From assembly GCF_010671595.1 (NCBI RefSeq), contig NZ_JAABOP010000002.1, forward strand, positions 434,001-498,000: DNA of 64,000 nt, written 5' to 3'. The stretch is from Muriicola jejuensis. Lineage in GTDB: Bacteria > Bacteroidota > Bacteroidia > Flavobacteriales > Flavobacteriaceae. Shown piece by piece: positions 22,614 through 33,185 of the stretch; position 1 is the stretch's first letter, and each line of letters opens with the position of its first letter. Below the pieces are notes generated by a model. It saw nothing but the letters and a program-made list of their open reading frames with translations, was not told the origin of the DNA and did not search any database. Both the position numbers and the translations under genes were made by a program.

Positions 22614-25600
22614 ATGCTCAACAGAAGTATTAAGTTCCTGATAGAAAACAAGCTGGTAGCGTTTATCCTGCTGGTCCTGTTCCTTTCGTGGGGGGTAGTG
22701 AACGCCCCCTTCAACTGGAAAACCGGGATCCTTCCCTCAGATCCGGTCGCAGTCGACGCCATTCCCGACATAGGAGAGAACCAGCAAATCGTCTTTACCG
22801 AATGGGAGGGACGATCCCCCCAGGACATCGAGGACCAGGTAACCTATCCTCTAACCAGTTCCCTCCTGGGTATTGCTGGCGTGAAGACCATCCGGAGTAC
22901 CTCCATGTTCGGGTATTCCAGCATCTACATCATCTTTGAGGAGGATGTGGAATTCTACTGGTCCCGGAGCCGGATCCTGGAAAAACTCAATTCCCTTCCC
23001 TCGGGGGTGCTGCCAGAAGGGGTGACCCCGTCCCTGGGTCCCGATGCCACCGGGTTGGGGCAGATCTTCTGGTATACCCTGGAAGGTCGCGATCCCGATG
23101 GGAATGTGACAGGGGGGTGGGACCTGCAGGAATTGAGGAGCATACAGGATTTTACCGTTAAGTATGCCCTTTCCTCAGCGAGCGGGGTTTCGGAAGTAGC
23201 CTCCATAGGCGGGTTTGTCAAGGAATACCAGGTGGATGTGGACCCTGAATTGATGCGCCAATACAACGTCAGCCTTGCCGACATCGCCCGGGCAGTAGGC
23301 CAGAGCAATCAGGATATCGGGGCCCAGACCATTGAGATGAACCAGGCGGAATACCTCGTCAGGGGGCTGGGCTTTGTGAAGTCGGTAGCCGATGTGGAAA
23401 ACGCGGTGGTCCGATCCGAGGACTTTACGGCCATTCGGGTAAAAGATATCGGAAAGGTAACGCTGGGGCCAGCCACCCGCAGGGGGATACTCGATAAGGA
23501 AGGTGCAGAGGTAGTCGGCGGTGTCGTGGTGGCCAGGTATGGGGCAAACCCCCTGGAGGTCATAGAGAATGTCAAGGGACAGATAGACGAAGTGAGTGCG
23601 GGACTTCCCTCAAAGGTTCTGCCCGATGGCAGAACCTCAAAGGTGACGATCGTTCCCTTTTACGACCGGACGGAGCTGATACAGGAAACCCTCGGAACCC
23701 TTAATGAGGCACTCACCTATGAGGTACTGATCACGATTCTGGTCATCGTCATTATGGTCTTCAACCTGAGAGCCTCTATCCTGATCTCCGGACTTCTTCC
23801 CCTGGGGATCCTCATGGTCTTCATCGCCATGAAGCTCTTTAACGTGGATGCCAATATTGTAGCCCTTTCGGGTATCGCCATCGCCATAGGCACCATGGTG
23901 GATGTGGGGGTCATCCTTGCAGAAAACGTGATACGGCATATGGAGGATCCTCAGCTCACACAGGGGGAAGACGGAAAAGAATACAGTACGGATGAGATCG
24001 TGTTCAATGCGACCTCCGAGGTTTCCGGCGCCATCCTCACAGCGGTCATGACCACCATCATCAGTTTCCTGCCGGTCTTTACCATGATAGGGGCAGAGGG
24101 CAAACTGTTCAGACCCCTGGCCTTTACCAAGACCATGGCGCTCACGGCTTCCCTGGTGATCGCCCTTTTCCTGATCCCGCCATTTGCGGCATGGGTGTTT
24201 CGAAAGAGGAACCTCAAAATGCCATTCAGGCAGATCCTGAACGGTGCCCTCGTGGTGGTTGGACTGGCCTCCATCGCAATGGGATACGGTCTCGGTATCC
24301 TGTTGGTCGCCTTCGGTGCTGCAGGGCTCTGGTTCGGAAAGATGAAGGATAAAAACCCCCGGTTTTCCATTGGGGGAATTCCATTCAACCTGACACCCAA
24401 TGGGGTTAATATCTTCCTGGTCTCCGTTGGTATTGTCTTCCTGCTGGCAGAATATTGGAGACCCCTGGGCTTTAACAGGAGCATTGCGGTAAACCTTATT
24501 TTCGTTGCCCTCATTTGTTTCGGTCTCCTTGGGATCTTCGCCCTCTTTAAAAACTATTACTCCAGGATCCTAACATGGGCCCTGGCGAACAGGTTACTCT
24601 TCCTCTCGATACCGGCTATCGTCCTTACCCTTGGGACACTGATCATGGTCAATACCGGGAAGGAATTTATGCCATCCCTGGACGAGGGGACGTTTCTACT
24701 TATGCCCACTTCCCTTCCGCATGCCGGTGTAGAAGAGAACAGGAGGGTCCTGCAACAACTGGATATGGCGGTAGCCTCCATCCCCGAGATCGAGACGGTC
24801 GTCGGCAAATCCGGGCGTGCAGAATCGGCTTTGGATCCTGCTCCTTTATCCATGTATGAAAACGTCATCCAATACAAACCCGAATACATGCGAAACGCCA
24901 AAGGCGAACGCCAGCGTTACCGGGTAAACGATGAGGGGTTGTTCTTGCTGAACAATGGCAATTTGGTTTGGAATCCGAACCTCACAGAGGTAGACGAGAC
25001 CAGTATCGACCTGTCGAAATTTCAGCGGAGTGCTACCCGGGAGGAACTGATCCCGGACAAAGGGGGAGAGTATTACCGCAACTGGAGGCCCGAGATAAGG
25101 AACCCCGGTGATATCTGGGATGAGATCGTGAGGGTCACGCGCCTGCCTGGCGTGACCTCGGCACCGAAGTTGCAACCTATAGAAACCCGCCTGGTTATGT
25201 TACAGACCGGGATGCGGGCTCCCATGGGGATCAAGGTCAAGGGAAAGGACCTGCTGGAGATCGAACAGTTCGGCCTGCAGCTCGAATCTCAGCTGAAACA
25301 GGTAAAAGGGGTAAAGCAGGAAGCCGTTTTTGCGGACCGAATCGTAGGGAAACCCTACCTTCTTATCGACATAAAGCGCGAGCAACTTGCCCGTTATGGG
25401 ATCACGGTGATGGACGTGCAGGAGATACTGCAGGTGGCCGTGGGAGGCATGCCCCTAACCCGGACCGTGGAGGGACGCGAGCGTTATGCCATCCGTGTGA
25501 GGTACCCCAGGGAATTGCGGGACAGCCCTGAAGACCTGAAGAAGATCTATGTGCCCGTAGAAAAGGGCAGTCCCGTTCCCCTTGGAGAACTGGTAGATAT

Positions 25601-26399
25601 ACGATATGAGAAAGGTCCACAGGAGATCAAGAGCGAGGACAGCTTCCTGGTGGGCTATGTGCTATTCGACAAGCTCGATGGATTTGCCGAGGTGGATGTG
25701 GTAGAAAATGCACAATCCTTCCTGAGAGAAAAGATCGAAAAAGGTGAACTGGTGGTGCCTGAGGGGATCAGCTACCGGTTTACGGGGACCTATGAAAATC
25801 AATTGAGAGCAGAGAAGACCCTTTCGGTCGTGGTACCTCTGTGCCTCATCATCATCTTCCTGATCCTCTATTTCCAATTCAGGTCCGTTTCCACATCCAT
25901 GATGGTCTTCACGGGGATCGCCGTGGCTTTTGCCGGGGGTTTTATCATGATTTGGCTCTACGGCCAGGGCTGGTTCCTGAATTTCGAGCTGTTCGGACAA
26001 AATTTGCGGGATCTTTTCAACATGAAGACCATCAATCTCAGCGTGGCTGTTTGGGTAGGATTCATCGCCCTTTTTGGTATTGCCACGGATGATGGGGTGG
26101 TCATGGCCACGTATCTGACCCAGACCTTTGACCAGGAGGAGCCAAAGGACAAGATCGGGATAAGGCGCTCTACTCTGGAAGCCGCTGAAAAGCGCATCAG
26201 GCCATGTTTGATGACCACGGTCACCACCATCCTGGCCCTGCTCCCTGTGATGACTTCCTCCGGGAAGGGCAGCGACATCATGATCCCTATGGCGATCCCC
26301 ATTTTCGGGGGGATGGTCATTGATATTACCTCCTATTTTATCGTACCCGTGCTGTACAGCTGGAGAAAGGAATTACAACTAAAACGACTAAACCCATGA
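22614..26399 (+). CDS. cusA: CusA/CzcA-type heavy-metal RND efflux pump
   Basis: The inner-membrane proton-driven pump of a tripartite metal exporter. At 1261 residues it is about 200 longer than E. coli CusA; the additions lie between the two halves (extra hydrophobic segments around residues 530-660) and in the second periplasmic part (about 770-860). The membrane motif GIAIAIGTMVDVGVILAEN carries the Asp and Glu used for proton relay. LVMLQTGMRAPMGIKVKG in the periplasmic domain is the Met-containing type of copper/silver pumps. The stop overlaps the start of the TolC gene by 4 bp. With copA and cusB below, it forms a copper or silver resistance operon. Confidence 0.95.
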   Translation: MLNRSIKFLIENKLVAFILLVLFLSWGVVNAPFNWKTGILPSDPVAVDAIPDIGENQQIVFTEWEGRSPQDIEDQVTYPLTSSLLGIAGVKTIRSTSMFGYSSIYIIFEEDVEFYWSRSRILEKLNSLPSGVLPEGVTPSLGPDATGLGQIFWYTLEGRDPDGNVTGGWDLQELRSIQDFTVKYALSSASGVSEVASIGGFVKEYQVDVDPELMRQYNVSLADIARAVGQSNQDIGAQTIEMNQAEYLVRGLGFVKSVADVENAVVRSEDFTAIRVKDIGKVTLGPATRRGILDKEGAEVVGGVVVARYGANPLEVIENVKGQIDEVSAGLPSKVLPDGRTSKVTIVPFYDRTELIQETLGTLNEALTYEVLITILVIVIMVFNLRASILISGLLPLGILMVFIAMKLFNVDANIVALSGIAIAIGTMVDVGVILAENVIRHMEDPQLTQGEDGKEYSTDEIVFNATSEVSGAILTAVMTTIISFLPVFTMIGAEGKLFRPLAFTKTMALTASLVIALFLIPPFAAWVFRKRNLKMPFRQILNGALVVVGLASIAMGYGLGILLVAFGAAGLWFGKMKDKNPRFSIGGIPFNLTPNGVNIFLVSVGIVFLLAEYWRPLGFNRSIAVNLIFVALICFGLLGIFALFKNYYSRILTWALANRLLFLSIPAIVLTLGTLIMVNTGKEFMPSLDEGTFLLMPTSLPHAGVEENRRVLQQLDMAVASIPEIETVVGKSGRAESALDPAPLSMYENVIQYKPEYMRNAKGERQRYRVNDEGLFLLNNGNLVWNPNLTEVDETSIDLSKFQRSATREELIPDKGGEYYRNWRPEIRNPGDIWDEIVRVTRLPGVTSAPKLQPIETRLVMLQTGMRAPMGIKVKGKDLLEIEQFGLQLESQLKQVKGVKQEAVFADRIVGKPYLLIDIKREQLARYGITVMDVQEILQVAVGGMPLTRTVEGRERYAIRVRYPRELRDSPEDLKKIYVPVEKGSPVPLGELVDIRYEKGPQEIKSEDSFLVGYVLFDKLDGFAEVDVVENAQSFLREKIEKGELVVPEGISYRFTGTYENQLRAEKTLSVVVPLCLIIIFLILYFQFRSVSTSMMVFTGIAVAFAGGFIMIWLYGQGWFLNFELFGQNLRDLFNMKTINLSVAVWVGFIALFGIATDDGVVMATYLTQTFDQEEPKDKIGIRRSTLEAAEKRIRPCLMTTVTTILALLPVMTSSGKGSDIMIPMAIPIFGGMVIDITSYFIVPVLYSWRKELQLKRLNP

Positions 26400-27619
26400 A
26401 GAGGCTGAGATATCAATTATGTCTGTCGATGCTTTTATTCATTTCAGGCATTCGTGCACAGGATCTGCAATCCTACATCCGGGAAGCCGAGGCCAACAAT
26501 CCGATGATCCAGGCTTCTGAATTGAGGTACAGCATTGCCAAAGAAAAGATCAATGAAGTGAACACCCTGCCCAACACCAGTTTTGGCGTAGGCTATTTTG
26601 CCAGTGAACCGGAAACGCGTACCGGTGCCCAGAGGGCCAGGTTCTCGGTCAACCAGATGCTTCCCTGGTTCGGTACCATAACCGCCAGGGAGAACTATGC
26701 CAGTTCCATGGCAGAGGCCGAATACATGGAAATAGCCATTGCCAAGCGCGACCTGGCCCTTTCCGTGGCAAGGTCGTATTATGAACTCTATGCCATACGG
26801 GCTAAACAGAAGGTCCTGGATGCCAATATCAGGTTGTTGGCTACTTATGAGGAACTGGCGCTGAGATCCGTTGAGGTGGCTCAGGCCTCAGCAGTGGATG
26901 TGCTCAGGCTACAGATACGTCAGAATGAGCTCAGGCAACAGAAAAGGATATTACAGGAAGCGGATCGGGCAGAGCAGGCTCAATTCAATTACCTGAGGAA
27001 CCAGAAGGAGACCCTGGCCGTTGAGGTGGTTGACGAGTTGGCATTGCCAGAAGAAGACCCTGTGCAATCATTTGGCCGACTCGAGCTCAATCCCGTATTG
27101 CTCAAATACGACCGTTTGTTCGAATCCGTCATGCAATCCGAGGCCCTCAATCAGAAGGAAAGTGCCCCGGACCTGGGAATCGGCCTGGATTACGTGCCGG
27201 TATCCGAAAGGAAAGACCTGCAAATTCCGGATACGGGGAAGGATGTGATCATGCCTATGGTGTCGGTCTCCATTCCGATCTTTAACAATCGATATAAATC
27301 GGTTTCCCTCCAGAATGCCTTGAGGAAGGAGGAGATACAGTATCAGAGACAGGACCGCCTCAATACCCTGAAATCAGCCCTGGCCCGTGCTAAATCGGCA
27401 AGAGACCAGGCCAGGATCTCCTACGATATACAAGGAAAGAACCTTAACCAGGCAAAGGATGCAGAGACCATCCTTTCCAAAAGCTATGAAACGGGGACCA
27501 TCGATTTTCGGGATATCCTCGACCTGCAGGAATTACAGCTAAAGATCCAGTTGGAAAGGATCGAAGCCACCAAAAACTATTACACACAAAGTTCAATCAT
27601 CAATTATCTAATTCAATAA
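26396..27619 (+). CDS. TolC/CusC-type outer-membrane efflux protein
   Basis: A 407-residue exported protein with signal peptide ending SGIRAQ. It has the two-fold TolC architecture: long amphipathic helices (AREAEANNPMIQASELRYSIA-like, and again near residue 330 LKSALARAKSARDQARISYD) separated by short strands. The outer-membrane channel partner of the CusA pump. It has a 4-bp overlap with cusA and lies 2 bp before the DUF3347 gene, so it is tightly co-transcribed. Metal specificity is set by the pump, not by this part. Confidence 0.93.
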   Translation: MKRLRYQLCLSMLLFISGIRAQDLQSYIREAEANNPMIQASELRYSIAKEKINEVNTLPNTSFGVGYFASEPETRTGAQRARFSVNQMLPWFGTITARENYASSMAEAEYMEIAIAKRDLALSVARSYYELYAIRAKQKVLDANIRLLATYEELALRSVEVAQASAVDVLRLQIRQNELRQQKRILQEADRAEQAQFNYLRNQKETLAVEVVDELALPEEDPVQSFGRLELNPVLLKYDRLFESVMQSEALNQKESAPDLGIGLDYVPVSERKDLQIPDTGKDVIMPMVSVSIPIFNNRYKSVSLQNALRKEEIQYQRQDRLNTLKSALARAKSARDQARISYDIQGKNLNQAKDAETILSKSYETGTIDFRDILDLQELQLKIQLERIEATKNYYTQSSIINYLIQ

Positions 27620-27621
27620 TC

Positions 27622-28149
27622 ATGAAAAAAGCTGGAATCATTTTAAGTATCTTATTGTCTGTGGCCCTCTCCTGTAAAGAAGAGAAAAAAGATGCCGCTC
27701 CGGAAATAGGCAGTGGCACGGAACTCCAATCCTCCTCCGGGATGGCGGATGCCTCTTTCTCCTCTGACCGGTTAGACCGTGCATTTGAGGAATACCAGCA
27801 ATTGAGGGCTGCCCTGGTCGCTTCTGATGGGGAGAGTGCCCAAAAGGCAGCAGCTTTGCTTTCAGAAACCCTGGGGGAGGAAGAGGACGGTCTGACCCCG
27901 ACCGCGAAGTCCATCGCCTCCACAAAAGAACTGGAAGTTCAGAGGGCCTTATTCTCGGAGCTGACGGCCTCACTGGATCCTCTTTTCAGAGAGGCTTTAA
28001 GGGATGGAGAGATCTACCAGCAATATTGTCCCATGGCCTTCGAAGGGAAGGGGGGATACTGGATCTCCGACAAGGAGGAGATCAGAAATCCGTATTACGG
28101 GGATAAAATGCTGACCTGCGGCAAGGTGACCGAGGTTATTAAGCGATAA
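27622..28149 (+). CDS. DUF3347 lipoprotein, copper-binding candidate
   Basis: A 175-residue lipoprotein (lipobox ALSC, about residue 16). Residues about 50-130 form the helical DUF3347 region (EEYQQLRAALVASDGESAQKAAALL). The C-terminal 45 residues read YCPMAFEGKGGYW ... NPYYGDKMLTCGKV, in which the two cysteines and methionines probably bind Cu(I). The same C-terminal segment ends the CusB protein of this operon, so the two are related by duplication or fusion. It is likely a periplasmic or outer-membrane-anchored metal chaperone that feeds the pump. Confidence 0.9.
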   Translation: MKKAGIILSILLSVALSCKEEKKDAAPEIGSGTELQSSSGMADASFSSDRLDRAFEEYQQLRAALVASDGESAQKAAALLSETLGEEEDGLTPTAKSIASTKELEVQRALFSELTASLDPLFREALRDGEIYQQYCPMAFEGKGGYWISDKEEIRNPYYGDKMLTCGKVTEVIKR

Positions 28150-28152
28150 ATC

Positions 28153-30657
28153 ATGGAGCACACCTACAACATACACGGAATGACCTGCCAGGGATGCAGG
28201 AAGCACGTAGAAGAGCTCCTCTCTGAAGTGGAGGGAGTTTCTACGGTGTCCGTGGATCTCGATAAAAAAGAGGCCAGGATCACCATGTCTTCCCATGTGC
28301 CTCTAAACCGGTTTAAGGAGGTCCTGGAAGAAGATGGGGGGAGATACCGCATCCACAAGGAGGGTGAATCCGTGCAAAAGGAAAAGGACAAACCAAAAGC
28401 CTCACAGGGGAAAGGATCAGGCACCTTCTATTGCCCTATGCGGTGTGAAGGGGATAAGACATACGATTCTCCCGGGGATTGTCCGGTATGCGGGATGGAC
28501 CTGGTGGAAGAACAAGGGCTGTCCGGAAATGCCTCAGGGGAGCAGTGGACCTGTCCCATGCATCCGGAAGTGGTAAAGGATGAACCCGGGAGCTGTCCGA
28601 TCTGTGGAATGGAGCTTGTACCCAAGGAACCCGACCTTACTGCAGAGGAAAAAAGCTATCGAGCCTTGCGGAAAAAACTCTGGTGGGCCGTGGCGTTCAC
28701 CCTTCCCATCTTCCTGATCGCAATGAGCGAAATGATGGACGAGAATCCTCTCTATGATCTCATGCACCAGAAATACTGGAACTGGGTGCAATTCGCCCTT
28801 TCCCTCCCCGTGGTATTTTATGCCACCTGGATGTTCTTTGAAAGGGCCTATCGCAGTGTAAAGACCTGGAATCTCAATATGTTTACCCTCATTGGCATAG
28901 GTGCGGGGATCGCATGGATATTCAGTGTATTCGGGATGATCTTCCCGGATTTCTTCCCGGAACAGTTCAAGACCGAATACGGGACTGTGCACGTGTATTT
29001 TGAAGCTGCCACCGTTATCCTTACTCTTGTCCTGATGGGGCAGGTACTCGAAGCCCGGGCACATAGCAAGACCAATTCTGCCGTAAAGGAACTCCTGAAG
29101 CTCGCCCCTAACAAGGCGGTCAAGATCGTGGACGGGGAAGAGGTGGAGGTCCGCATAGAGGATATTGAGATCGGCGACATCCTCAGGGTAAAACCCGGGG
29201 ATAAGATCCCTGTCGATGGGACGATCACCAAAGGACAGAGCTCTGTAGATGAATCCATGATTACCGGAGAACCCATTCCGGTGAACAAGGAGGAAGGGGA
29301 TACCGTAAGCAGCGGTACCATCAACGGGAATCAGTCCTTTCTGATGAAGGCCGAAAAAGTAGGCAGCGATACCCTTCTCTCCCAGATCATCGATATGGTC
29401 AATCAGGCGAGCAGGAGTCGGGCTCCCATACAGAAACTGGCCGATACGGTCTCCGCCTATTTTGTCCCCATTGTGGTCCTTGTGGCGGTCATCACCTTTA
29501 TCATCTGGGCCATATGGGGACCCGATCCGGCTTACGTCTACGCCCTTGTGAATGCCATAGCGGTGCTGATCATTGCCTGCCCCTGTGCCTTGGGACTCGC
29601 CACCCCTATGTCCGTTATGGTGGGAGTGGGCAAGGGAGCCCAGAACGGGGTATTGATCCGAAATGCGGAGGCACTTGAAAAAATGAACAGGGTGGACACC
29701 CTGATCGTAGACAAGACTGGAACGATCACGGAGGGAAAACCTACTGTGGATACGGTAGGATCCTTTGAGGATACTTTCGGTGAGGCTGAGGTTCTCTCCC
29801 TGGTGGTTTCCCTCAACAGGAATAGTGAACACCCCCTGGCCGAGGCCACGGTCAAATACGGGAAGGAAAAGAATGCAGAGTTCAGGGAGGTCGAAAAATT
29901 CAATGCGGTCACCGGTAAAGGGGTGGAAGGGGTTATTGACGGCCAGCGACTCGCTCTGGGTAACCACAAGATGATGGAATACGCGAAAACGCCTGTATCT
30001 GATGAGATCGAAACCAAAGTCAGGGAATTTCAGGACGCTGGCAAAACGGTCTCCTACCTGTCTGCAGACGGAAAGGTCATCGGGTATGTGGTTCTCGGAG
30101 ACAAGGTAAAGGCCAGTAGCGCAAAGGCCATAAGGGAATTGAAGGAAAAGGGCATAGAGGTGATTATGCTCACGGGAGACAATCAACGTACGGCTCAGGC
30201 GGTGGCAGCTGAACTGGAACTCTCCGATTTCAGGGCCGGCATGCTCCCGGAAGATAAACTCAAGGAAGTGGAACGTTTGCAATCCGAAGGAAGAAAAGTG
30301 GCTATGGCTGGGGACGGTATCAACGATGCGCCTGCCCTTGCTAAGAGTGACGTGGGGATTGCCATGGGCACGGGAACGGATGTGGCTATAGAAAGTGCAG
30401 CGATTACCCTGGTAAAAGGCGATCTGCAGGGGATCGTCAGGGCCCGGAATCTGAGTCATGCTGTGATGAAGAACATCAGGCAGAATCTGTTCTTCGCCCT
30501 TATTTACAATACCCTGGGTGTACCAATCGCGGCAGGGGTGTTGTACCCTTTTCTCGGAGTGCTGCTATCTCCCATGATCGCAGCGGTTGCCATGAGTTTC
30601 AGTTCTGTTTCTGTAATTGCTAATGCCCTGCGGTTAAGGGCCAAAAACCTGGATTAA
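28153..30657 (+). CDS. copA: Copper-translocating P1B-type ATPase
   Basis: An 834-residue inner-membrane pump that exports Cu(I) from the cytoplasm with ATP. An HMA domain at the N-terminus has MTCQGC (residues 10-15). Two short heavy-metal-binding domains follow: [12 protein letters not shown]...CPVCGMDL (about 95-125) and WTCPMHPEV...CPICGMEL (about 134-157). The core shows TGE as MITGEPIP, the membrane metal site CPC in [13 protein letters not shown], the phosphorylation site [19 protein letters not shown], and the hinge [12 protein letters not shown]. Length and order are normal for Bacteroidota CopA with duplicated metal-binding domains. It lies 3 bp after the DUF3347 gene. Confidence 0.97.
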   Translation: MEHTYNIHGMTCQGCRKHVEELLSEVEGVSTVSVDLDKKEARITMSSHVPLNRFKEVLEEDGGRYRIHKEGESVQKEKDKPKASQGKGSGTFYCPMRCEGDKTYDSPGDCPVCGMDLVEEQGLSGNASGEQWTCPMHPEVVKDEPGSCPICGMELVPKEPDLTAEEKSYRALRKKLWWAVAFTLPIFLIAMSEMMDENPLYDLMHQKYWNWVQFALSLPVVFYATWMFFERAYRSVKTWNLNMFTLIGIGAGIAWIFSVFGMIFPDFFPEQFKTEYGTVHVYFEAATVILTLVLMGQVLEARAHSKTNSAVKELLKLAPNKAVKIVDGEEVEVRIEDIEIGDILRVKPGDKIPVDGTITKGQSSVDESMITGEPIPVNKEEGDTVSSGTINGNQSFLMKAEKVGSDTLLSQIIDMVNQASRSRAPIQKLADTVSAYFVPIVVLVAVITFIIWAIWGPDPAYVYALVNAIAVLIIACPCALGLATPMSVMVGVGKGAQNGVLIRNAEALEKMNRVDTLIVDKTGTITEGKPTVDTVGSFEDTFGEAEVLSLVVSLNRNSEHPLAEATVKYGKEKNAEFREVEKFNAVTGKGVEGVIDGQRLALGNHKMMEYAKTPVSDEIETKVREFQDAGKTVSYLSADGKVIGYVVLGDKVKASSAKAIRELKEKGIEVIMLTGDNQRTAQAVAAELELSDFRAGMLPEDKLKEVERLQSEGRKVAMAGDGINDAPALAKSDVGIAMGTGTDVAIESAAITLVKGDLQGIVRARNLSHAVMKNIRQNLFFALIYNTLGVPIAAGVLYPFLGVLLSPMIAAVAMSFSSVSVIANALRLRAKNLD

Positions 30658-30659
30658 CC

Positions 30660-31367
30660 ATGAAGACATCGCGAAAGACCATACGTACATTTAGAAAGGC
30701 GCACCGCTATCTGGGGGTGTTCCTGGGTCTGCAGTTCCTGATGTGGACCATTAGCGGGATCTATTTCAGCTGGACAGACATCGATGAGATCCACGGTGAC
30801 CATTTCAGAATAGGGGATCCGGTTTCAACCTCTTTCGAAAACCTCATTCACCCTCTGTCTGATACTCATCTGGAGGGGATTTCATCCCTGGAGTTAAGAG
30901 ATATTGGGGGTAAGCCCTATTATTGGATCAACGACAGCTACTTAATGGATGCCCGGAGCGGTTTGAAGAGAACAGGGATCACCGAAGAAGAAGCATTGCA
31001 AATTGCGGGTGCAAACATGTCGCCAGAACTGAAAGTAAAGGCCATTGAACGGATCCAAGAAGTGGGTCCTCATGACGAATACCGTGAAAAACCCTTGCCG
31101 GCTTATGTGATCTCCTATGATTCTCCCAAGGAGGTAAAGGCCTATATTTCTATTGAAGACGGGGCTTTTCAGACGGTCAGGTACCGCGACTGGCGCTGGT
31201 TCGACTTCCTCTGGATGACCCATACGATGGATTATCAGGGCCGGGATGATTTCAATACCATACTCCTCAGGGGGTTTTCCCTCATGGGCCTGATCACCGT
31301 CCTGAGCGGTTTTATCCTTTTTTATCTGAGTTCTCCCACTATGGGAAAAATAAGACTTAAAATTTAG
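30660..31367 (+). CDS. PepSY domain membrane protein
   Basis: A 235-residue protein with two membrane helices (residues about 18-38 and 205-226) flanking a periplasmic part. EEEALQIAGANMSPELKVKAIERI near residue 113 resembles a PepSY segment, and the family is the iron-uptake/PepSY-TM type. Such proteins are often found in copper and iron operons and are thought to act in reduction or in regulation of periplasmic proteins. The gene starts 2 bp after copA and ends 4 bp before cusB, so it belongs to the operon. Its exact role here is unknown. Confidence 0.82.
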   Translation: MKTSRKTIRTFRKAHRYLGVFLGLQFLMWTISGIYFSWTDIDEIHGDHFRIGDPVSTSFENLIHPLSDTHLEGISSLELRDIGGKPYYWINDSYLMDARSGLKRTGITEEEALQIAGANMSPELKVKAIERIQEVGPHDEYREKPLPAYVISYDSPKEVKAYISIEDGAFQTVRYRDWRWFDFLWMTHTMDYQGRDDFNTILLRGFSLMGLITVLSGFILFYLSSPTMGKIRLKI

Positions 31368-31371
31368 TGCG

Positions 31372-33108
31372 ATGAAGAAAACTATAATCTATGCAGGTGT
31401 AGCCGTATTGATCGGTTTAGGTGCCGGATATCTGATCTTCGGAGGTCAGACCGGGATGAATACGGATGCGGACCACGTCCATGAAGAAGGCATGCCTACC
31501 ACAGAGGTGTGGACCTGCTCCATGCATCCGCAGATCAGACAAGCCGAACCCGGTCAATGCCCCATATGCGGGATGGACCTGATCCCGGCCGATACCGAGG
31601 GGGCTGATGTGGGCCTGAATGAGGTTAAAATGACGAAAAATGCCATGGCCCTGGCCAATATCCAAACCATGGTAGTCGGCAGTAAGACGGAGGTGGAAGA
31701 CGGGGTTGTCACCCTCTCCGGAAAGATCAAAATGAACGAAGATGCAACAGCCATTCAGGCGAGTTATTTCGATGGCCGTATTGAAAAGCTCTATGTCGAC
31801 TTCCCCGGGCAGGTAGTGAGGAAAGGTCAGTTGCTGGCCACGCTCTATGCGCCCGGTCTGATTGCCGCACAGCAGGAACTGATCACGGCCGCCTCCCTAA
31901 AAGAGACACAACCCGCACTGTATTCGGCTGTACGCAATAAACTAAAATTGTGGAAACTGACCGAAGAACAGATCAATGCCATTGAGTCTTCAGGCAGTGT
32001 ACGGGAAAATTTTCCCGTATACGCGACCGTTTCAGGCACTGTTTCCGAAAAACTGGCCGCTGAAGGGGATTACATAAAGCAGGGGCAGCCTATCTTAAAG
32101 GTCAGTAACCTAAATACCGTCTGGGCCGATTTTGACGCTTACGAAAGTCAGATTTCCAGGTTTGCCTTGGGGCAGGATATGAAGGTGGCCTCTACTGCCT
32201 ACCCCAACCGCGAAATCCCTGCGACCATCTCCTTTATCGACCCGGTTCTGGATTCAAAGACCCGGACCGTGACGGTCAGGACCACCTTGAACAATGCGGA
32301 TGGGTCCCTGAAACCCGGTATGTTCGTGAAAGGAAAGATAAGCGGAAGGATTGCCAGGACGGAAAAGGAGATAATGATACCTGCCACAGCAGTACTCTGG
32401 ACGGGGGAGAGGTCCCTGGTCTATGTAAAAACAGACCCCTTTGAGCCTGTCTTTGAGATGAGAGAAGTGACCCTGGGCAACCGTAACGGGGATTTCTACG
32501 GAGTAGTGTCCGGGATAGGAGAAGGGGATGAGATCGTGGTCAATGGAACCTTCACCATAGATGCTGCAGCCCAATTGCAGGGAAAGAAATCCATGATGAA
32601 TGACGCGGGTGGGACGACCACGATGGGTCATGATCACGGGGCAATGACCGGAGGATCCGGAAAGGCCCACAGCCTTCTTACGGAAGCTTCGCAGTCGGAA
32701 GCAATGACCCTTTTGGAAACTTATATGAAACTAAAGGACGCCCTTGTAAAATCGGATTCGGAAAAGGTCAAGGAATATGCCGGAATGCTCCAAAAAAACC
32801 TCTCGGCCCTGATGAAAGTGACCGCTGAAGATGCGAGGTCCTTTATGAAAAAGCTGGAAAACAAACTGGATGCTTTGGCCGGGAGTTCAGACCTGGAAGG
32901 CCAGAGAAGGCATTTTGTGATCCTGTCTGAACAAATGATTATGATCGCTATGGAACTCGAGGACAAGGAGCAGCCGGTATACGTGCAATATTGCCCTATG
33001 GCCAACCAGGACAAAGGGGCCCAATGGCTAAGCTGGCAACGGGAGATCCGGAATCCGTATTACGGGGATGCCATGCTGACCTGTGGAGAGGTGCGGAGAG
33101 AGCTTTAA
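31372..33108 (+). CDS. cusB: CusB-type periplasmic adaptor fused to DUF3347
   Basis: A 578-residue membrane-fusion protein that joins the pump to the outer-membrane channel. An N-terminal anchor is followed by a heavy-metal-binding domain, WTCSMHPQIRQ...CPICGMDL (about 43-66). The adaptor core has YFDGRIEKLYVDFPGQVVRKGQ (barrel-sandwich/lipoyl), a helical hairpin, and a beta-barrel. A His/Met-rich linker (MGHDHGAMTGG) leads to a C-terminal DUF3347 domain (about 430-578) that ends CPMANQDKGAQW ... NPYYGDAMLTCGEV, like the separate lipoprotein encoded at 27622. The gene is last in the operon, unusually far from cusA. Confidence 0.94.
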   Translation: MKKTIIYAGVAVLIGLGAGYLIFGGQTGMNTDADHVHEEGMPTTEVWTCSMHPQIRQAEPGQCPICGMDLIPADTEGADVGLNEVKMTKNAMALANIQTMVVGSKTEVEDGVVTLSGKIKMNEDATAIQASYFDGRIEKLYVDFPGQVVRKGQLLATLYAPGLIAAQQELITAASLKETQPALYSAVRNKLKLWKLTEEQINAIESSGSVRENFPVYATVSGTVSEKLAAEGDYIKQGQPILKVSNLNTVWADFDAYESQISRFALGQDMKVASTAYPNREIPATISFIDPVLDSKTRTVTVRTTLNNADGSLKPGMFVKGKISGRIARTEKEIMIPATAVLWTGERSLVYVKTDPFEPVFEMREVTLGNRNGDFYGVVSGIGEGDEIVVNGTFTIDAAAQLQGKKSMMNDAGGTTTMGHDHGAMTGGSGKAHSLLTEASQSEAMTLLETYMKLKDALVKSDSEKVKEYAGMLQKNLSALMKVTAEDARSFMKKLENKLDALAGSSDLEGQRRHFVILSEQMIMIAMELEDKEQPVYVQYCPMANQDKGAQWLSWQREIRNPYYGDAMLTCGEVRREL

Positions 33109-33185
33109 GGCCCTTGGGGCGTTCAAGGCACAATGAACCCGATTATGCTATTGATGGGTGCAAGTTGAACTAAAATGACAAACAA

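Noticed and set aside
28534-30459. 641-residue minus-strand open frame
   Set aside because: It is the antisense of copA, whose domains and codon pattern are unambiguous; the frame is His- and Arg-rich without any domain.
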